From Fodinibacter sp963811825 (GTDB taxonomy: Bacteria > Actinomycetota > Actinomycetes > Actinomycetales > Dermatophilaceae): a DNA stretch of 64,000 bases. Below, piece after piece: positions 1 to 10,107 of the stretch. The translations under genes were made by a program, and so were the position numbers. Position 1 is the first letter of the stretch. Each line of letters begins with the position of its first letter. The notes below the pieces were generated by a model, which had not been told where the DNA came from, did no database searches, and worked only from the letters and a program-made list of their open reading frames with translations. The stretch is taken from assembly GCA_963811825.1 (NCBI GenBank), contig CAWESS010000007.1, forward strand, positions 62,001 to 126,000, written 5' to 3'.

Positions 1-887
1 AGCCCGACCTACCCCAACACGGTCGAGGCCCTGCGCCGCGGTGGCGCCCGGCTCGTTCCGCTCGCCATGGATCCTGACGGGTGGGACGTCGCCGAGTCAG
101 CACGCGCGGTCCGCTCGGCCAGAGCCGGCCTGGCCGTGTTGATCCCGGACTTCCACAACCCCACGGGGGCGCTGATGTCCGACGGCGACCGGGCGGTCCT
201 CGCTCGGGCCCTCACCGCCGCCGGTACGGTCCCCGTCATCGACGAGACGATCGCGGAGGTGGACCTCGATGGCACGGCGGCGATGCCCCTGCCGTTCGCC
301 GCGCACGACCCGCGCGCGATCAGCATCGGCAGCTCGTCGAAGTCGCACTGGGGAGGCCTGCGCACCGGGTGGATCCGCGCGCCCCGGGGCCTGCTTCCCG
401 CACTGGTCGAGGCACGGGTCACGACCGACCTCGGCGCGCCGGTGCTCGAGCAGCTCGTCCTCCTCGAGCTGATGCGCACCTCCCCGGGCCTGACCCGCGA
501 GCGCCGATCAGACCTCTGCTCATCACGCGATGCACTGGTCGGGGCGCTGCGGGAACAGCTGCCGGAGATCCGATTCCGGATGCCGCGTGGCGGGCTCTCG
601 CTGTGGTGCGAGCTCCCCGAGCACCTCGACGCCACACCGTCGCCCTGGCTGCGGAGGACGCCGGGCTGCTCGTCGCCGCCGGACCACGGTTCGCCGTCGT
701 CGGAGGTCTCGAGCGCTGGGTTCGCCTGCCCTACGTGCTGCCACCCGAAGTGATGGTGGACGCCGTGGGTCGCCTCGCCACCGCCCTCGAGGCAGCCCGC
801 ACCCCCTCCCTTGCGTCCGGCACGTTGGCAGCTGGGGGAACCAACCTGCCGGACGCAAGCGGGCGGAGGCGACCGCTCGTCGCCTGA
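1..887 (+). pseudogene. MocR-like PLP aminotransferase domain, 5' cut by window, frameshifted
   Basis: This is a fold-type I PLP enzyme, most like the aminotransferase half of MocR/GntR-type regulators; the N-terminal part lies outside the window. Visible motifs are PDFHNPTG near residue 50, DET near 80, the likely PLP-lysine segment GSSSKSHWGGLRTGW near 110-125, and the C-terminal RGGLSLWCELP typical of the family. At about position 640 the frame changes: the continuation VALAAEDAGLL to AVGRLATALEAAR is read in another frame and stops at 887. This equals loss of one base or gain of two. The last 20 or so codons run into an inverted repeat (811-858), so the natural end may lie just before it. 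A plain class I aminotransferase cannot be excluded because any DNA-binding domain would be upstream. Confidence 0.75.
811..858. repeat. Inverted repeat hairpin at 3' end of the aminotransferase gene
   Basis: Arms 811-828 and 841-858 are 18 bases each and complementary except for one mismatch, with a 12-base loop. The arm begins TTGCGTCCGGCA. It overlaps the apparent last codons of the aminotransferase reading frame. It could be a bidirectional terminator or a dispersed palindromic element. There is no T-run after it. Confidence 0.6.
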
Positions 888-940
888 GTCCTCCCTCGTC
901 GCGTGAGTCCACCCGGCACCCGGCGGATATCGTTGCGACG

Positions 941-1913
941 GTGACCTCGACCCAGCCCGCCCCGATCGTCGACCTCCTCGCCACCCTCGACCTCGAGGAG
1001 CTGGGGTCGGCCGTCATGAGCGTGCAGCCGATGTCGACCGCCGGGGCGGCGGACGGCGAGCTTCCGGTCCCGTTGCCCGAGACCTTCGCCGAGGACATCA
1101 CGCTGTTTCGCGGGCAGAGCCAGAAGCAGCCGCACGGACGGGTGTTCGGTGGTCAGGTGCTCGCCCAGGGCGTCATCGCCTGCGGCCGGACGGTGCGCGC
1201 CATCGAGGGCGGGCAGGACCGCCGACTGCACTCGCTGCACGCCTACTTCATGCGCCCCGGCGACGACACGCAGCCGATCACCTTCAGCGTCGAGCGCATG
1301 CGCGACGGCCGCTCGTTCTCGACCCGCCGGGTGCACGCCATCCAGCACGGCAAGCCGATCCTGTCGATGAGCGCCTCGTTCCAGGACCCCGACAGGGGCC
1401 TGGACCACCAGGACCCCTTCCCCGAGACTCCCGCTCCGGACTCCCTCCCCTCGCTGGCCGAGCTGTTCGCCGGGGTCGACCACCCGTCGGCGCGCCACCT
1501 GGCCGAGGGTCGAGCGATCGAGCAGCGGCACGTCGAGGGCAACCTCTTCGTCACCCCGGCCACCGAGCAGGTCGGCCGACCAGCGCGTCTGGATGCGGGC
1601 CAACGGCACGCTGCCCGACGACCCGCTCATCCACGACGCGGTGCTCGCCTACGCGTCGGACTACTCCCTGCTCGAGACGATCCTGCGCCGTCACGGCCGC
1701 ACGTGGACCACCAAGGGCCTGCGTGCCGCCAGCCTGGACCACGCGATGTGGTTCCACCGCCCTGCGCGGGCCGACGAGTGGATCCTCTACGCCGAGCACT
1801 CCCCCTCGGCCCAGGGCGGTCGGGGCCTCGGCGTCGGGCGGATGTTCACGCAGGACGGCGTGCTCATCGCGACCGTCGCCCAGGAAGGCATGCTCCGGGT
1901 CCCCCTCACCTGA
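941..1913 (+). pseudogene. tesB: Acyl-CoA thioesterase II (TesB family), frameshifted
   Basis: The protein is a double hot-dog thioesterase that would hydrolyse acyl-CoA to free acid and CoA in the cytoplasm. The GTG at 941 opens the frame. The first hot-dog carries HGRVFGGQVLAQ and HSLHAYFMRPGD. The second carries SLDHAMWFHRP (the family's catalytic Asp), HSPSAQGGRG (a Ser where E. coli TesB has Thr) and the Gln of QEGMLR. Near 1570 one extra base moves the frame; after it the expected ADQRVWMRANGTLPDD reads cleanly to the TGA at 1913. Both halves are well conserved, so the break is probably a sequence error. It converges with treZ, leaving only 7 bases between the stops. Confidence 0.85.
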
Positions 1914-1920
1914 CCCGGGT

Positions 1921-3822
1921 TCAGAAGGCGACGACGGCGGCGGATGCGGGCGGGAGGCGCACGGCATCCCGGCCCAGGGACGTGCCTCCCTCGTCCCAGG
2001 CGAGCAGCACGCGAGAGACCCCACCGGGCACCGGCACCTCCTGCGCCACGTCGGCGAGGTTGACCACCACGCCGGATGCCGTCCGCCCGGCTGGCGCGTG
2101 CACCATCGCCACCCAGCGTGCGGCCTCGTCGACCCTCACCGAGACGTCTGCCAGCCGCGTCGGGTCGACGCCGATCAGGCTCCGCCGCAGCGAGATGCAC
2201 GCGCGGTACCACTCGAGAACGCGAGCGTGGGCTTCCGACCCGACCTCCGACCAGTCGAGCACCGACCGCGTCTCGGGTCGCAGGATCCTGCGGGTCAGGG
2301 ACGTCGTCCGCGGACCAGCCGTGGCTGGCGAACTCGGCGTAGCGACCGGCCCGCACCGCCTCCCCCAGCGCGGTGTCCTCGAAGCTCGTGAAGTACTGCC
2401 ACGGGGTCGATGCAGCCCACTCCTCGCCCATGAAGATCATCGGGGTCGTCGGCGCGAGCAGGTAGATCGCGGCCCCGGCCGCCTGCAGCCCCGGTGGAAC
2501 GACCGCGCTGATGCGATCACCGGTCATCCGGTTGCCGACCTGGTCGTGCGTCTGGAGGTAGCCCAGCAGCCGTCGCGCATCGAGCGCGCTCGTGTCGACC
2601 GGCTGCCCCCATGGCCGCCCCCGAAACGAGGACAGGTTGCCGTCGTGGAGGAAGCCGCGCGTCAGGACCTTCGCGAGCACGGCGAGCGGACCGGCCTCCT
2701 CACGCCCCTCGCCCCCGGCGAAGTCGGTGTAGTACCCGTGGTCCTCGCCGGTGAGGGCGACGTGCAGCGCGTGGTGGATGTCGTCGTCCCACTGCGCCGT
2801 CATCCCCCAGCCGCCGTGCGACGTCGGCGCGACGACGTCGACGTCGTTGAGGTCGCTCTCGGCGATGAGGTCGAGCGGCCGCCCCAGCTCGGACGACAGG
2901 GCCGCGACGGCATCGGCGCACTCGGCCAGGAAGTGCCGGGCCGAGGTGTCCCGCAGCTCGTGCACGGCATCCAGGCGCAGGGCGTCGAGGTGGAAGTCGC
3001 GCAGCCACCGCAGCGCGTTGTCGACGAGGAAACCGCGCACGTGTTCGGCGTCGTCCTGGTCGAGGTTGACCGCCGGCCCCCAGGGGGTGCCGTGCGCCGT
3101 GGTGAAGAAGGGGCCGAAGCGGGCGAGGTAGTTGCCGCTCGCGCCGAGGTGGTTGTGCACGACGTCCAGGCACACGCCGAGACCGCGCGCGTGGCAGGCA
3201 TCGACGAAGCGCGCGAAGGCGACCGGCCCGCCGTAGGGGTCGTGCACGGCATACAGCCCGACACCGTCGTAGCCCCAGCCCCACTGGCCGTCGAAGGCGG
3301 CGACCGGCATCACGTTGACGACGTCGACCCCGAGCGAGACGAGGTGGTCGAGGCGCTCGACGGCCGCGTCGAAGGTGCCCTCCGCGGTGAACGTGCCGAC
3401 GTGCAGCTCGTAGACCACACCACCGAGCACGCCCTGTCCGTCGCGGGGGCCGCGCCAGTCGTGGTCGGTCCACGTCAGCTGAGTCGGGTCGAACGTCCGG
3501 CTCGGGCCGTGCACGCCGTGCGGCTGCCACGCACTGCGCGGGTCGGGCACGGCGGGCTCGGCGCCGTCGAGCACGAAGGCGTAGTCCAGGGCCATACCCG
3601 GGGATGCCGTGGCAGGCGCCTCCCAGCGCCACCACCCGTCTCCGACCGCCGTCATCGCCTCGCGCCCCTGGCGCCGTGTGACCTATTGGTCGATCTGACC
3701 CAGGTCGATCTGCCTCGGCCGACTCCGGGACGGACGGACCACTCGATCTCCACCCGATCGGCCAGGGGGGCCCAGACCTCGATCGGCAGCTGCCCGGCAC
3801 CCGGACGGCGCGCACCGGTCAC
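1921..3822 (-). pseudogene. treZ: Malto-oligosyltrehalose trehalohydrolase TreZ, frameshifted
   Basis: This GH13 enzyme releases trehalose from the maltooligosyl-trehalose made by TreY. The GTG at 3822 overlaps the treY stop (GTGA). The N-terminal strand reads IEVWAPLADRVEIE, then the frame is lost between about 3745 and 3685 and resumes with VGDGWWRWEAP. Catalytic-region motifs are LDALRLDAVHE (nucleophile Asp), LIAESDLND (acid/base Glu) and THDQVGNRMTGD. A second break near 2275 (one extra base) separates SHGWSADDVPDPQDP from VLDWSEVGSEAHARVLEW, which continues to the stop at 1921. The first break includes a 10-base direct repeat, CAGATCGACC, with 15-base spacing. It is the last gene of the glgX-treY-treZ operon. 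Confidence 0.85.
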
Positions 3823-6279
3823 GAGGACCGCACCAGGAGAGCAACCGGGCGGTGCGCCAGCAGGGAGGCCAGCGGGACCGGCCCACCAGCGACCAGCTCG
3901 TCGCCGTCGGCCAGCACGTCGCGCCACGACCCCGACGGCAGCTCGACCACGGCCCCGCCGAATCCGCCACCCGCAGCGAGCAGCCCGGCACCGGTCGTCA
4001 CGACGGTGACCACCCGTACGCCGCCCGCATCTCCACGCGCGAACGCGAGCGCGTGCTCGCTCGTGGTGCGCAGCCCGGCGTACGTCGTGCCCTCGCCGAT
4101 GAAGGCGGCGGGGTCGTCGCGACGCACGCCGAGGGCCCGGGCGGTGAGCCGCAGCTTGTCGTCGTCGAGGTCGAGGGCCGGCTCGTCGGCCACGACCCGG
4201 GCCAGCCGCTCCTCGCGGTCGGTCCAGTCGACGGGACGACGGTTGTCGGGGTCGACGAGCGAGAGCGCGACGATCTCGCACCCCTGGTAGACGTCAGGGA
4301 CACCGGGCATCGTGAGCTGGATGAGCTTCTGCGCGAGCACGTTCGCGCGCACCGACGGCTCGTGCGCCACCGTCCACGCGTCGAGGTGCTGCTGCACCGC
4401 CGGGTCGCGCGTGAGGGCCCGCGCGTAGTCGGTCACGGCGTCCTCGTAGGCCGCGTCGCCGTCGACCCAGGCCGTGTGGACCTTCGCCTCGCGAACGGCC
4501 TTGAGGAGGTAGTCCTCGAGCCGTGACCCCGTGATCGGCCAGGCCCCGACCAGCGTCTGCCACAGGAGGTACTCGGTGGGCCCGTCGACGAGCTCGGTGC
4601 GGTGGGCGTCGCCGAGGCGCGCGGGCCTGCTCGACCCACCCGGCCCACCCCTCCCCGTCCTCGGCGAGCGACATGAGCCGGGCCCGCACGTCCTCCGAGC
4701 GCTTCGTGTCGTGAGTCGTGAGAGTGGTCATCGACGTCGGCCACGTCGACACGAGCCGCTCGCACCAGTCGTGGAACTCGTCCGCGGTGATCGACAGGTG
4801 GTCGGGGTGCCCGCCCACCTCGTTGGCCCCGGCCAGCCGCAGCCACCGGTAGTAGGCGGTGTCCTCGATGCCCTTGGCCATGACCGGGCCGCAGGTCTGC
4901 TGGAAGCGCACCCGGAAGTCGTCGGCGAGCGCACCGGTGTCGAGCCCCGCCCCGCGCACCTCACGGCCGAGCACGAGGTCGACGACGACGCCCAGGGCCT
5001 CCTCGTCGCTCGGCGCGATCCGCGCTCGCGCGCGATCGGCAGCGCCCTCGATGACCGCGACCTGCTCGGGCTCCACCGAGCGGCCAGGGACGACGTAGGC
5101 CCGGTAGCGGTCCATCGCCACGAGCAGGGCCTCGAGCGACCGGCGGGCCGCGGCCTGGTCGACGTCGGGCAGGATGCGCCGCACGAGGCGCATGAGCCGG
5201 TCGACCTCGGCGGCCTGCACGTCGTCGACGACGAGCCGCTTGGCCTGGCCCACGACGTCGTCGAGCTCGACGCGGTCAGGTGCCGCCTCGGCCCAGAGGC
5301 GGTCGAGGGCCGCCGTGCCGGCATCCGGGGTGAGCACCTGCTGCACCCGCAGCAGCGCGTCGTAGCCGGTGGTCCCGGCACAGCGCCACCCCTCCGGCAG
5401 CGTCTCGTCACCCTCGAGGATCTTCTCCACGACCACCCAGGAGTTCCCCGTCGCGTCGGCGAGCCGCTCGAGGTACCCGCCGGGATCGGCGAGCCCGTCG
5501 GGGTGGTCGATCCGGAAGCCGTCGACCGCACCGTGCCCGTGCAGGGCGAGCAGCAGGGCGTGGGTGGCCATGAAGACGACGGGGTCCTCGACCCGCACCG
5601 CGACGAGCGAGGTGACGTCGAAGAAGCGGCGGTAGTTGAGCGCCTCCCCCGCCTCGCGCCAGCTGGACAGCCGGTAGGCCTGTGCGTCGACGAGGTCCGC
5701 CAGCGGCAGGTCCTCGGTGCCCGGTGCCACGGGGAACTCGGCGTCGTAGTAGCGCAGGACCGGGTCGGATGCCGTCGGCCCGCCGTCCGCGACGAGCACC
5801 AGTTCGCCTGCCTCGAGGGCCTGCTCGACCGTTCCGCCGAGCACGGGCATGAGCAGCCGGTCGTCCTCGGCGACCCAGTCGACGTCGAACCACCCGGCGT
5901 ACGGGGACCGTCGCCCGTCGCGCAGCAGCGACCAGAACGGGGCGTTGAGGTGCGCCGGCTGCGGCACGGCCATGTGGTTGGGCACGACGTCGACGATGAT
6001 GCCGAGGCCGGCGTCGCGGCAGGCGGCGACGAGCCGCTCGAACGCGCCGCGACCACCCGCCTCCTCGCTGATGCGGGTGTGGTCGAGCACGTCGTAGCCG
6101 TGCATCGAGCCCGGCGCTGCCTGGAGCACCGGGGACAGGTAGAGGTGCGAGACGCCGAGCGATGCCAGGTAGGCCGTGTGGCGCGCCGCCTCGTCGTAGC
6201 CGAACCCGGCGTGGATCTGCAGGCGGTAGGTCGCCGTCGGAACCACGCGGCCGGGTTCGGGTCGATGGGCTGGGGACAT
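3819..6279 (-). pseudogene. treY: Malto-oligosyltrehalose synthase TreY, frameshifted
   Basis: TreY isomerises the reducing-end alpha-1,4 bond of maltodextrins to alpha-1,1. The ATG at 6279 lies 2 bases after the glgX stop (TGAGCATG). Motifs in order are TYRLQIHAGFGYDEA, VDVVPNHMAV, GFRIDHPDGLADP (nucleophile), VVEKILEGDE (acid/base), GIEDTAYYRW and TTHDTKRSEDVRAR. Near 4616 one extra base breaks the frame: after VEQARA the expected LGDAHRTELVDGPTEY is read in the next frame and continues through MPGVPDVYQGCE to the TGA at 3819. Corrected length is about 820 residues, normal for the family. Codon use is the same on both sides of the break. Confidence 0.88.
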
Positions 6280-6281
6280 GC

Positions 6282-8432
6282 TCACACCCGGTTGGAGGTC
6301 GCGGCTCCGGACGGCTGAGGCGCGGCCTCGCGGGGGCTGCGCAGGACGATGACCGAGCGGGGCGCCACCATCAGCTCGCTGCCGGCGTCGTGCCACGTCT
6401 GGTCGACGATGTCGGCCCCGGTGTCGATCTCGGCGACCCAGTGCTCGCCCCACTCCTTGTCGGGCAGGACGAACGAGTCCTCCTCGTGGTCGGCGTTGAA
6501 GATGACGAGGAAGTCGTCGTCGAGCACGCGTCGACCCCGGGAGTCGGGCGTCGGGATGGCCTGGCCGTTGAGGAAGACCATGACGGTCTTCGCCTCGTCG
6601 TTGGACCAGGCCGACTCGCCCATGGGCTCACCCGAGGGCTGGAACCAGGCGATGTCGCCGAGCTCGGACGTCCCGCCGTGGTCGGCACTGCCCGCGAAGA
6701 AGCGGCGACGGCGGAAGACCGCGTGGTCGCGGCGCAGGGTGGTCAGCGCCGCGGTGAAGGCGTAGAGCTCCTTCTGCCACTCGTCGAGGTCCCAGTCGAC
6801 CCAGGACAGCTCGTTGTCCTGGCAGTAGACGTTGTTGTTGCCCTGCTGGGTGCGCCCGATCTCGTCACCGTGGGCGATCATCGGGACGCCCTGGCTGAGC
6901 AGGAGCGTGGTGAGGAAGTTGCGCTGCTGGCGCAGCCGCAGCGCGGCCACCTCGGGGTCGTCGCTCGGCCCCTCCTCGCCGCAGTTCCACGAGCGGTTGT
7001 GGCTCTCGCCGTCGTTGCCGTCCTCGCCGTTGGCATCGTTGCGCTTCTCGTTGTAGGACACGAGGTCGCGCAGGGTGAAGCCGTCGTGCGCCGTGACGAA
7101 GTTGATCGACGCGATCGGTTTGCGGCCACTGTGCTCGTAGAGGTCGCTGGACCCCGTGAGGCGGGACGCGAACTCGCCCAGGGTGCGGGGCTCACCGCGC
7201 CAGAAGTCGCGCACGGTGTCGCGGTACTTGCCGTTCCACTCGGTCCACAGCGGCGGGAAGTTGCCGACCTGGTAGCCGCCGTCGCCGACGTCCCAGGGCT
7301 CGGCGATGAGCTTGACCTGGGAGATGACGGGGTCCTGCTGGATGAGGTCGAAGAACGCCGACAGCTTGTCGACCTCGTGGAACTGCCGGGCCAGGGTGGC
7401 CGCGAGGTCGAAGCGGAAGCCGTCGACGTGCATGTCGGTGACCCAGTAGCGCAGCGAGTCCATGATCAGCTGCAGGACGTGCGGGTGCCGCATGAGCAGG
7501 CTGTTCCCGGTGCCGGTCGTGTCGTAGTAGTGGTCCTTGGCGTCGTCGACGAGGCGGTAGTAGGCCGCGTTGTCGATGCCGCGGAAGCACAGGGTCGGGC
7601 CGAACTCGTTGCCCTCGGCGGTGTGGTTGTAGACGACGTCGAGGATGACCTCGATGTCGGCCGCGTGCAGGGCCTTGACCATCGCCTTGAACTCGGTGAC
7701 CTGCTCACCGCGACGGCCGCGGGCGTAGTCGTTGTGCGGGGCGAGGAAGCCGATGGTGTTGTAGCCCCAGTAGTTGGTCAGGCCCTTGGCCTGCAGCGAG
7801 GTGTCCTGCACGAACTGGTGCACCGGCATCAGCTCGATGGCGGTGATGCCCAGCGCCGTCAGGTGGTCGATGATCGCGGGGTGCGCGATGCCGGCATACG
7901 TGCCGCGGATCTCGGCAGGCACGTCCGGGTGGGTCATCGTCAGGCCCTTGACGTGCGCCTCGTAGATGACCGTCTCGTGGTACTCGTGGCGCGGCGGCCG
8001 GTCGTGGCCCCAGTCGAAGTACGGGTTGATGACGACCGAGAGCATCGTCTTGCCGAGGTTGTCCTCGGTGTTGCGCTTCTTCGGGTCCTTGAAGTCGTAG
8101 GAGAACAGGGCCTGGTCGTTCGTGACCTGACCCTCGATCGCCTTCGCGTAGGGGTCCAGGAGGAGCTTGCTGGGGTCGCAGCGGTGACCGTTCTTGGGGT
8201 CGTAGGGACCGTGCACCCGAAAGCCGTAGCGCTGGCCGGGCGAGATGCCGGGCACGTACGCGTGGTGGACGAAGCCGTCGACCTCGGGGAGGTCGACGCG
8301 GGTCTCGACGCCGTCGTCGTCGACGAGGCACAGCTCGACGCGGTCGGCCACCTCGCTGAACAGGGCGAAGTTCACGCCGCTGCCGTCGTAGGTGGCACCG
8401 AGGGGGTATGCCGTTCCGGGCCAGATCTGCAC
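6282..8432 (-). CDS. glgX: Glycogen debranching enzyme GlgX/TreX
   Basis: This is an isoamylase-type GH13 enzyme of 716 residues that cleaves alpha-1,6 branches of glycogen and supplies linear maltodextrin to TreY/TreZ. I chose the GTG at 8432 because GGAAGG sits about 7 bases upstream and the protein then begins VQIWPGTAYPLGATYDG, the usual start of the family's N-terminal CBM48 domain. Catalytic motifs are DGFRFDLAATLAR (Asp), LIAEPWDVGDGGYQVG (Glu) and FVTAHDGFTLRDLVSY (Asp). The frame is intact throughout. It is the first gene of the glgX-treY-treZ operon; 8433-8595 is the divergent promoter region shared with the SDR gene. Confidence 0.93.
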   Translation of the reverse strand: MQIWPGTAYPLGATYDGSGVNFALFSEVADRVELCLVDDDGVETRVDLPEVDGFVHHAYVPGISPGQRYGFRVHGPYDPKNGHRCDPSKLLLDPYAKAIEGQVTNDQALFSYDFKDPKKRNTEDNLGKTMLSVVINPYFDWGHDRPPRHEYHETVIYEAHVKGLTMTHPDVPAEIRGTYAGIAHPAIIDHLTALGITAIELMPVHQFVQDTSLQAKGLTNYWGYNTIGFLAPHNDYARGRRGEQVTEFKAMVKALHAADIEVILDVVYNHTAEGNEFGPTLCFRGIDNAAYYRLVDDAKDHYYDTTGTGNSLLMRHPHVLQLIMDSLRYWVTDMHVDGFRFDLAATLARQFHEVDKLSAFFDLIQQDPVISQVKLIAEPWDVGDGGYQVGNFPPLWTEWNGKYRDTVRDFWRGEPRTLGEFASRLTGSSDLYEHSGRKPIASINFVTAHDGFTLRDLVSYNEKRNDANGEDGNDGESHNRSWNCGEEGPSDDPEVAALRLRQQRNFLTTLLLSQGVPMIAHGDEIGRTQQGNNNVYCQDNELSWVDWDLDEWQKELYAFTAALTTLRRDHAVFRRRRFFAGSADHGGTSELGDIAWFQPSGEPMGESAWSNDEAKTVMVFLNGQAIPTPDSRGRRVLDDDFLVIFNADHEEDSFVLPDKEWGEHWVAEIDTGADIVDQTWHDAGSELMVAPRSVIVLRSPREAAPQPSGAATSNRV

Positions 8433-8595
8433 TGGTTGCCTTCCGTGGGTGGTCAGGGACCAGCGACGGTGCTGGGGGCTCGCGGGGGCCCAGGAGCCGC
8501 CCGCGATGGTTCCCAAACCTACCCGGCACGACCGACGACGCGAAAACGTTCGGCCGTGGCCGGCATCCGGCGTACTGCTCGGTAGGGTCGAGCCC

Positions 8596-9352
8596 ATGGA
8601 CACCCAACGCGTCGCCATCGTCACCGGAGCAGCCCGCGGCATCGGGGCGGCGACCGCCCGACGGTTGGCCGGCGACGGCTTCGCCGTGGCGGTGCTCGAC
8701 CTCGACGAGGCCGCCTGCGAGGGGGTGGCGGACGGCATCCGGGACGGCCGGCGGTCAGGCGCTGGGACTGGGGGTCGACGTGACGAGCGCGGAGCAGGTC
8801 GAGGCCGGGGTGGCGCGAGTGGCCGCCGAGCTCGGGCCGCCGGTGGTGCTGGTGAACAACGCCGGCATCATCCGCGACAACCTCATCTTCAAGATGACCG
8901 AAGGTGACTGGGATGCCGTGATGGCGGTGCACCTCAAGGGTGCGTTCCTCATGACGCGGGCGTGCCAGGCGCACATGACGGCGCAGAAGTACGGGCGCAT
9001 CGTGAACCTGTCGTCGTCGTCGGCGCAGGGCAACCGCGGGCAGGCGAACTACTCCGCGGCCAAGGCGGGGCTGCAGGGGTTCACCAAGACGCTGGCCATC
9101 GAGCTCGGCCGCTTCGGGGTGACCGCGAACGCCGTGGCTCCCGGGTTCATCCAGACCGACATGACGGCCGCCACCGCCGAGCGCATCGGGGTGCCGTTCG
9201 AGGACTTCCTGGCCCACGCCGCCTCCCAGGTGCCGGTGCAGCGGGTGGGCCAGCCCGACGACATCGCGGCGACGATCGCCTTCCTCGTGTCGGCCGAGGC
9301 GGGGTTCGTGTCGGGGCAGGTCATCTACGTGGCCGGCGGGCCGCTCGACTGA
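8596..9352 (+). pseudogene. SDR-family 3-oxoacyl-ACP reductase-like protein, frameshifted
   Basis: This short-chain dehydrogenase is closest to FabG. The ATG at 8596 starts MDTQRVAIVTGAARGIG with the Rossmann TGxxxGIG motif. Later motifs are VLVNNAGIIRDN, the catalytic Ser/Tyr/Lys segment NLSSSSAQGN...YSAAKAG, and the C-terminal VAPGFIQTDM. An extra base near 8745 throws the frame between GVADGIRD and GGQALGLGVDVTSAEQ. Corrected length is about 251 residues, standard for FabG. It may be a fatty-acid or polyhydroxyalkanoate reductase; the real substrate cannot be told from sequence. Confidence 0.82.
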
Positions 9353-9369
9353 CGGGACCGGCACCCCTC

Positions 9370-10074
9370 ATGCGTCCTCGTACCCCTGCCGTCGGCGGCA
9401 TGGTCGGCCTGTTCGTGGCCGTCGCCCTCCTGCACCTCGGCGCGCAGCTGTCCGGCGGCGACGACGTCGCGGACGCCACGCAGGTGCTGCTCATGCCGGT
9501 GCTCGCGGCGGTGCTGTGGCTGCAGTCAGCCGCTCCCCGGAGTCGCCTCGTGGTGCTCACGCTCGTCGCGCTCGGGCTGTCCTGGCTCGGCGACAGCGCC
9601 CCGAAGCTGACGGACGGGGATGCCGCGTTCCTCGTGATGGTCGGCTTCTTCCTGCTCGCGCAGGTCGCCTACATCGTCGCCTTCTGGCCGTACCGGACGA
9701 ACAGCGTTCTGCACCAGCGTCGCCCGCTGCTGCTCGGGTACGTGGCAGCGGTGGCCGGGCTCGTGGCGGCCTGCGTCGGCGGGGCAGCGGGGATGCTCGT
9801 GCCGGTGCTCGTGTACGGCGCCCTGCTCGGCACGATGGCGGTGCTCGCCACCGGGGTCAACCTGCTGACCGCGGTCGGCGGGGCGCTGTTCCTCGTCTCC
9901 GACGGGCTGATCGCGCTCGACGCCTTCGCCGGCGGCTTCGACCTGCCGGGTCAGGGCTTCTGGGTCATGGCGACCTACATCGCCGCCCAGACCCTCATCG
10001 TCGCCGGCGTCCTGCGCGAGCAGACCCGCGTGCGAGCGCCCCAACCGACGACGGATGCCGTCCGCTCGGGGTGA
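9370..10074 (+). CDS. YhhN-family membrane protein (lysoplasmalogenase-like)
   Basis: A 234-residue integral membrane protein with about eight hydrophobic segments, starting at the ATG at 9370, 17 bases after the SDR stop. Segments such as LLMPVLAAVLWLQSA, ALGLSWLGDSAPKL (conserved Asp) and ALFLVSDGLIALDAF (conserved SDG/D) match the YhhN family, which includes vertebrate TMEM86 lysoplasmalogenase. The bacterial members are mostly uncharacterised, so the enzymatic role is inference. Direct coupling to the SDR gene suggests co-transcription. Confidence 0.75.
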   Translation: MRPRTPAVGGMVGLFVAVALLHLGAQLSGGDDVADATQVLLMPVLAAVLWLQSAAPRSRLVVLTLVALGLSWLGDSAPKLTDGDAAFLVMVGFFLLAQVAYIVAFWPYRTNSVLHQRRPLLLGYVAAVAGLVAACVGGAAGMLVPVLVYGALLGTMAVLATGVNLLTAVGGALFLVSDGLIALDAFAGGFDLPGQGFWVMATYIAAQTLIVAGVLREQTRVRAPQPTTDAVRSG

Positions 10075-10107
10075 GCGGACGGCATCCGGGGGGTGCGTCG
10101 TCGGGCC

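Noticed and set aside
530..4009. 1159-codon plus-strand frame across tesB, treZ and treY
   Set aside because: Only the tesB N-terminal part is real; the rest is antisense to treZ/treY and rich in Arg/Pro as expected for a shadow frame.
6162..8585. 807-codon frame opposite glgX
   Set aside because: Antisense shadow of an intact, well-conserved enzyme; composition is Val/Asp/Glu-rich noise.
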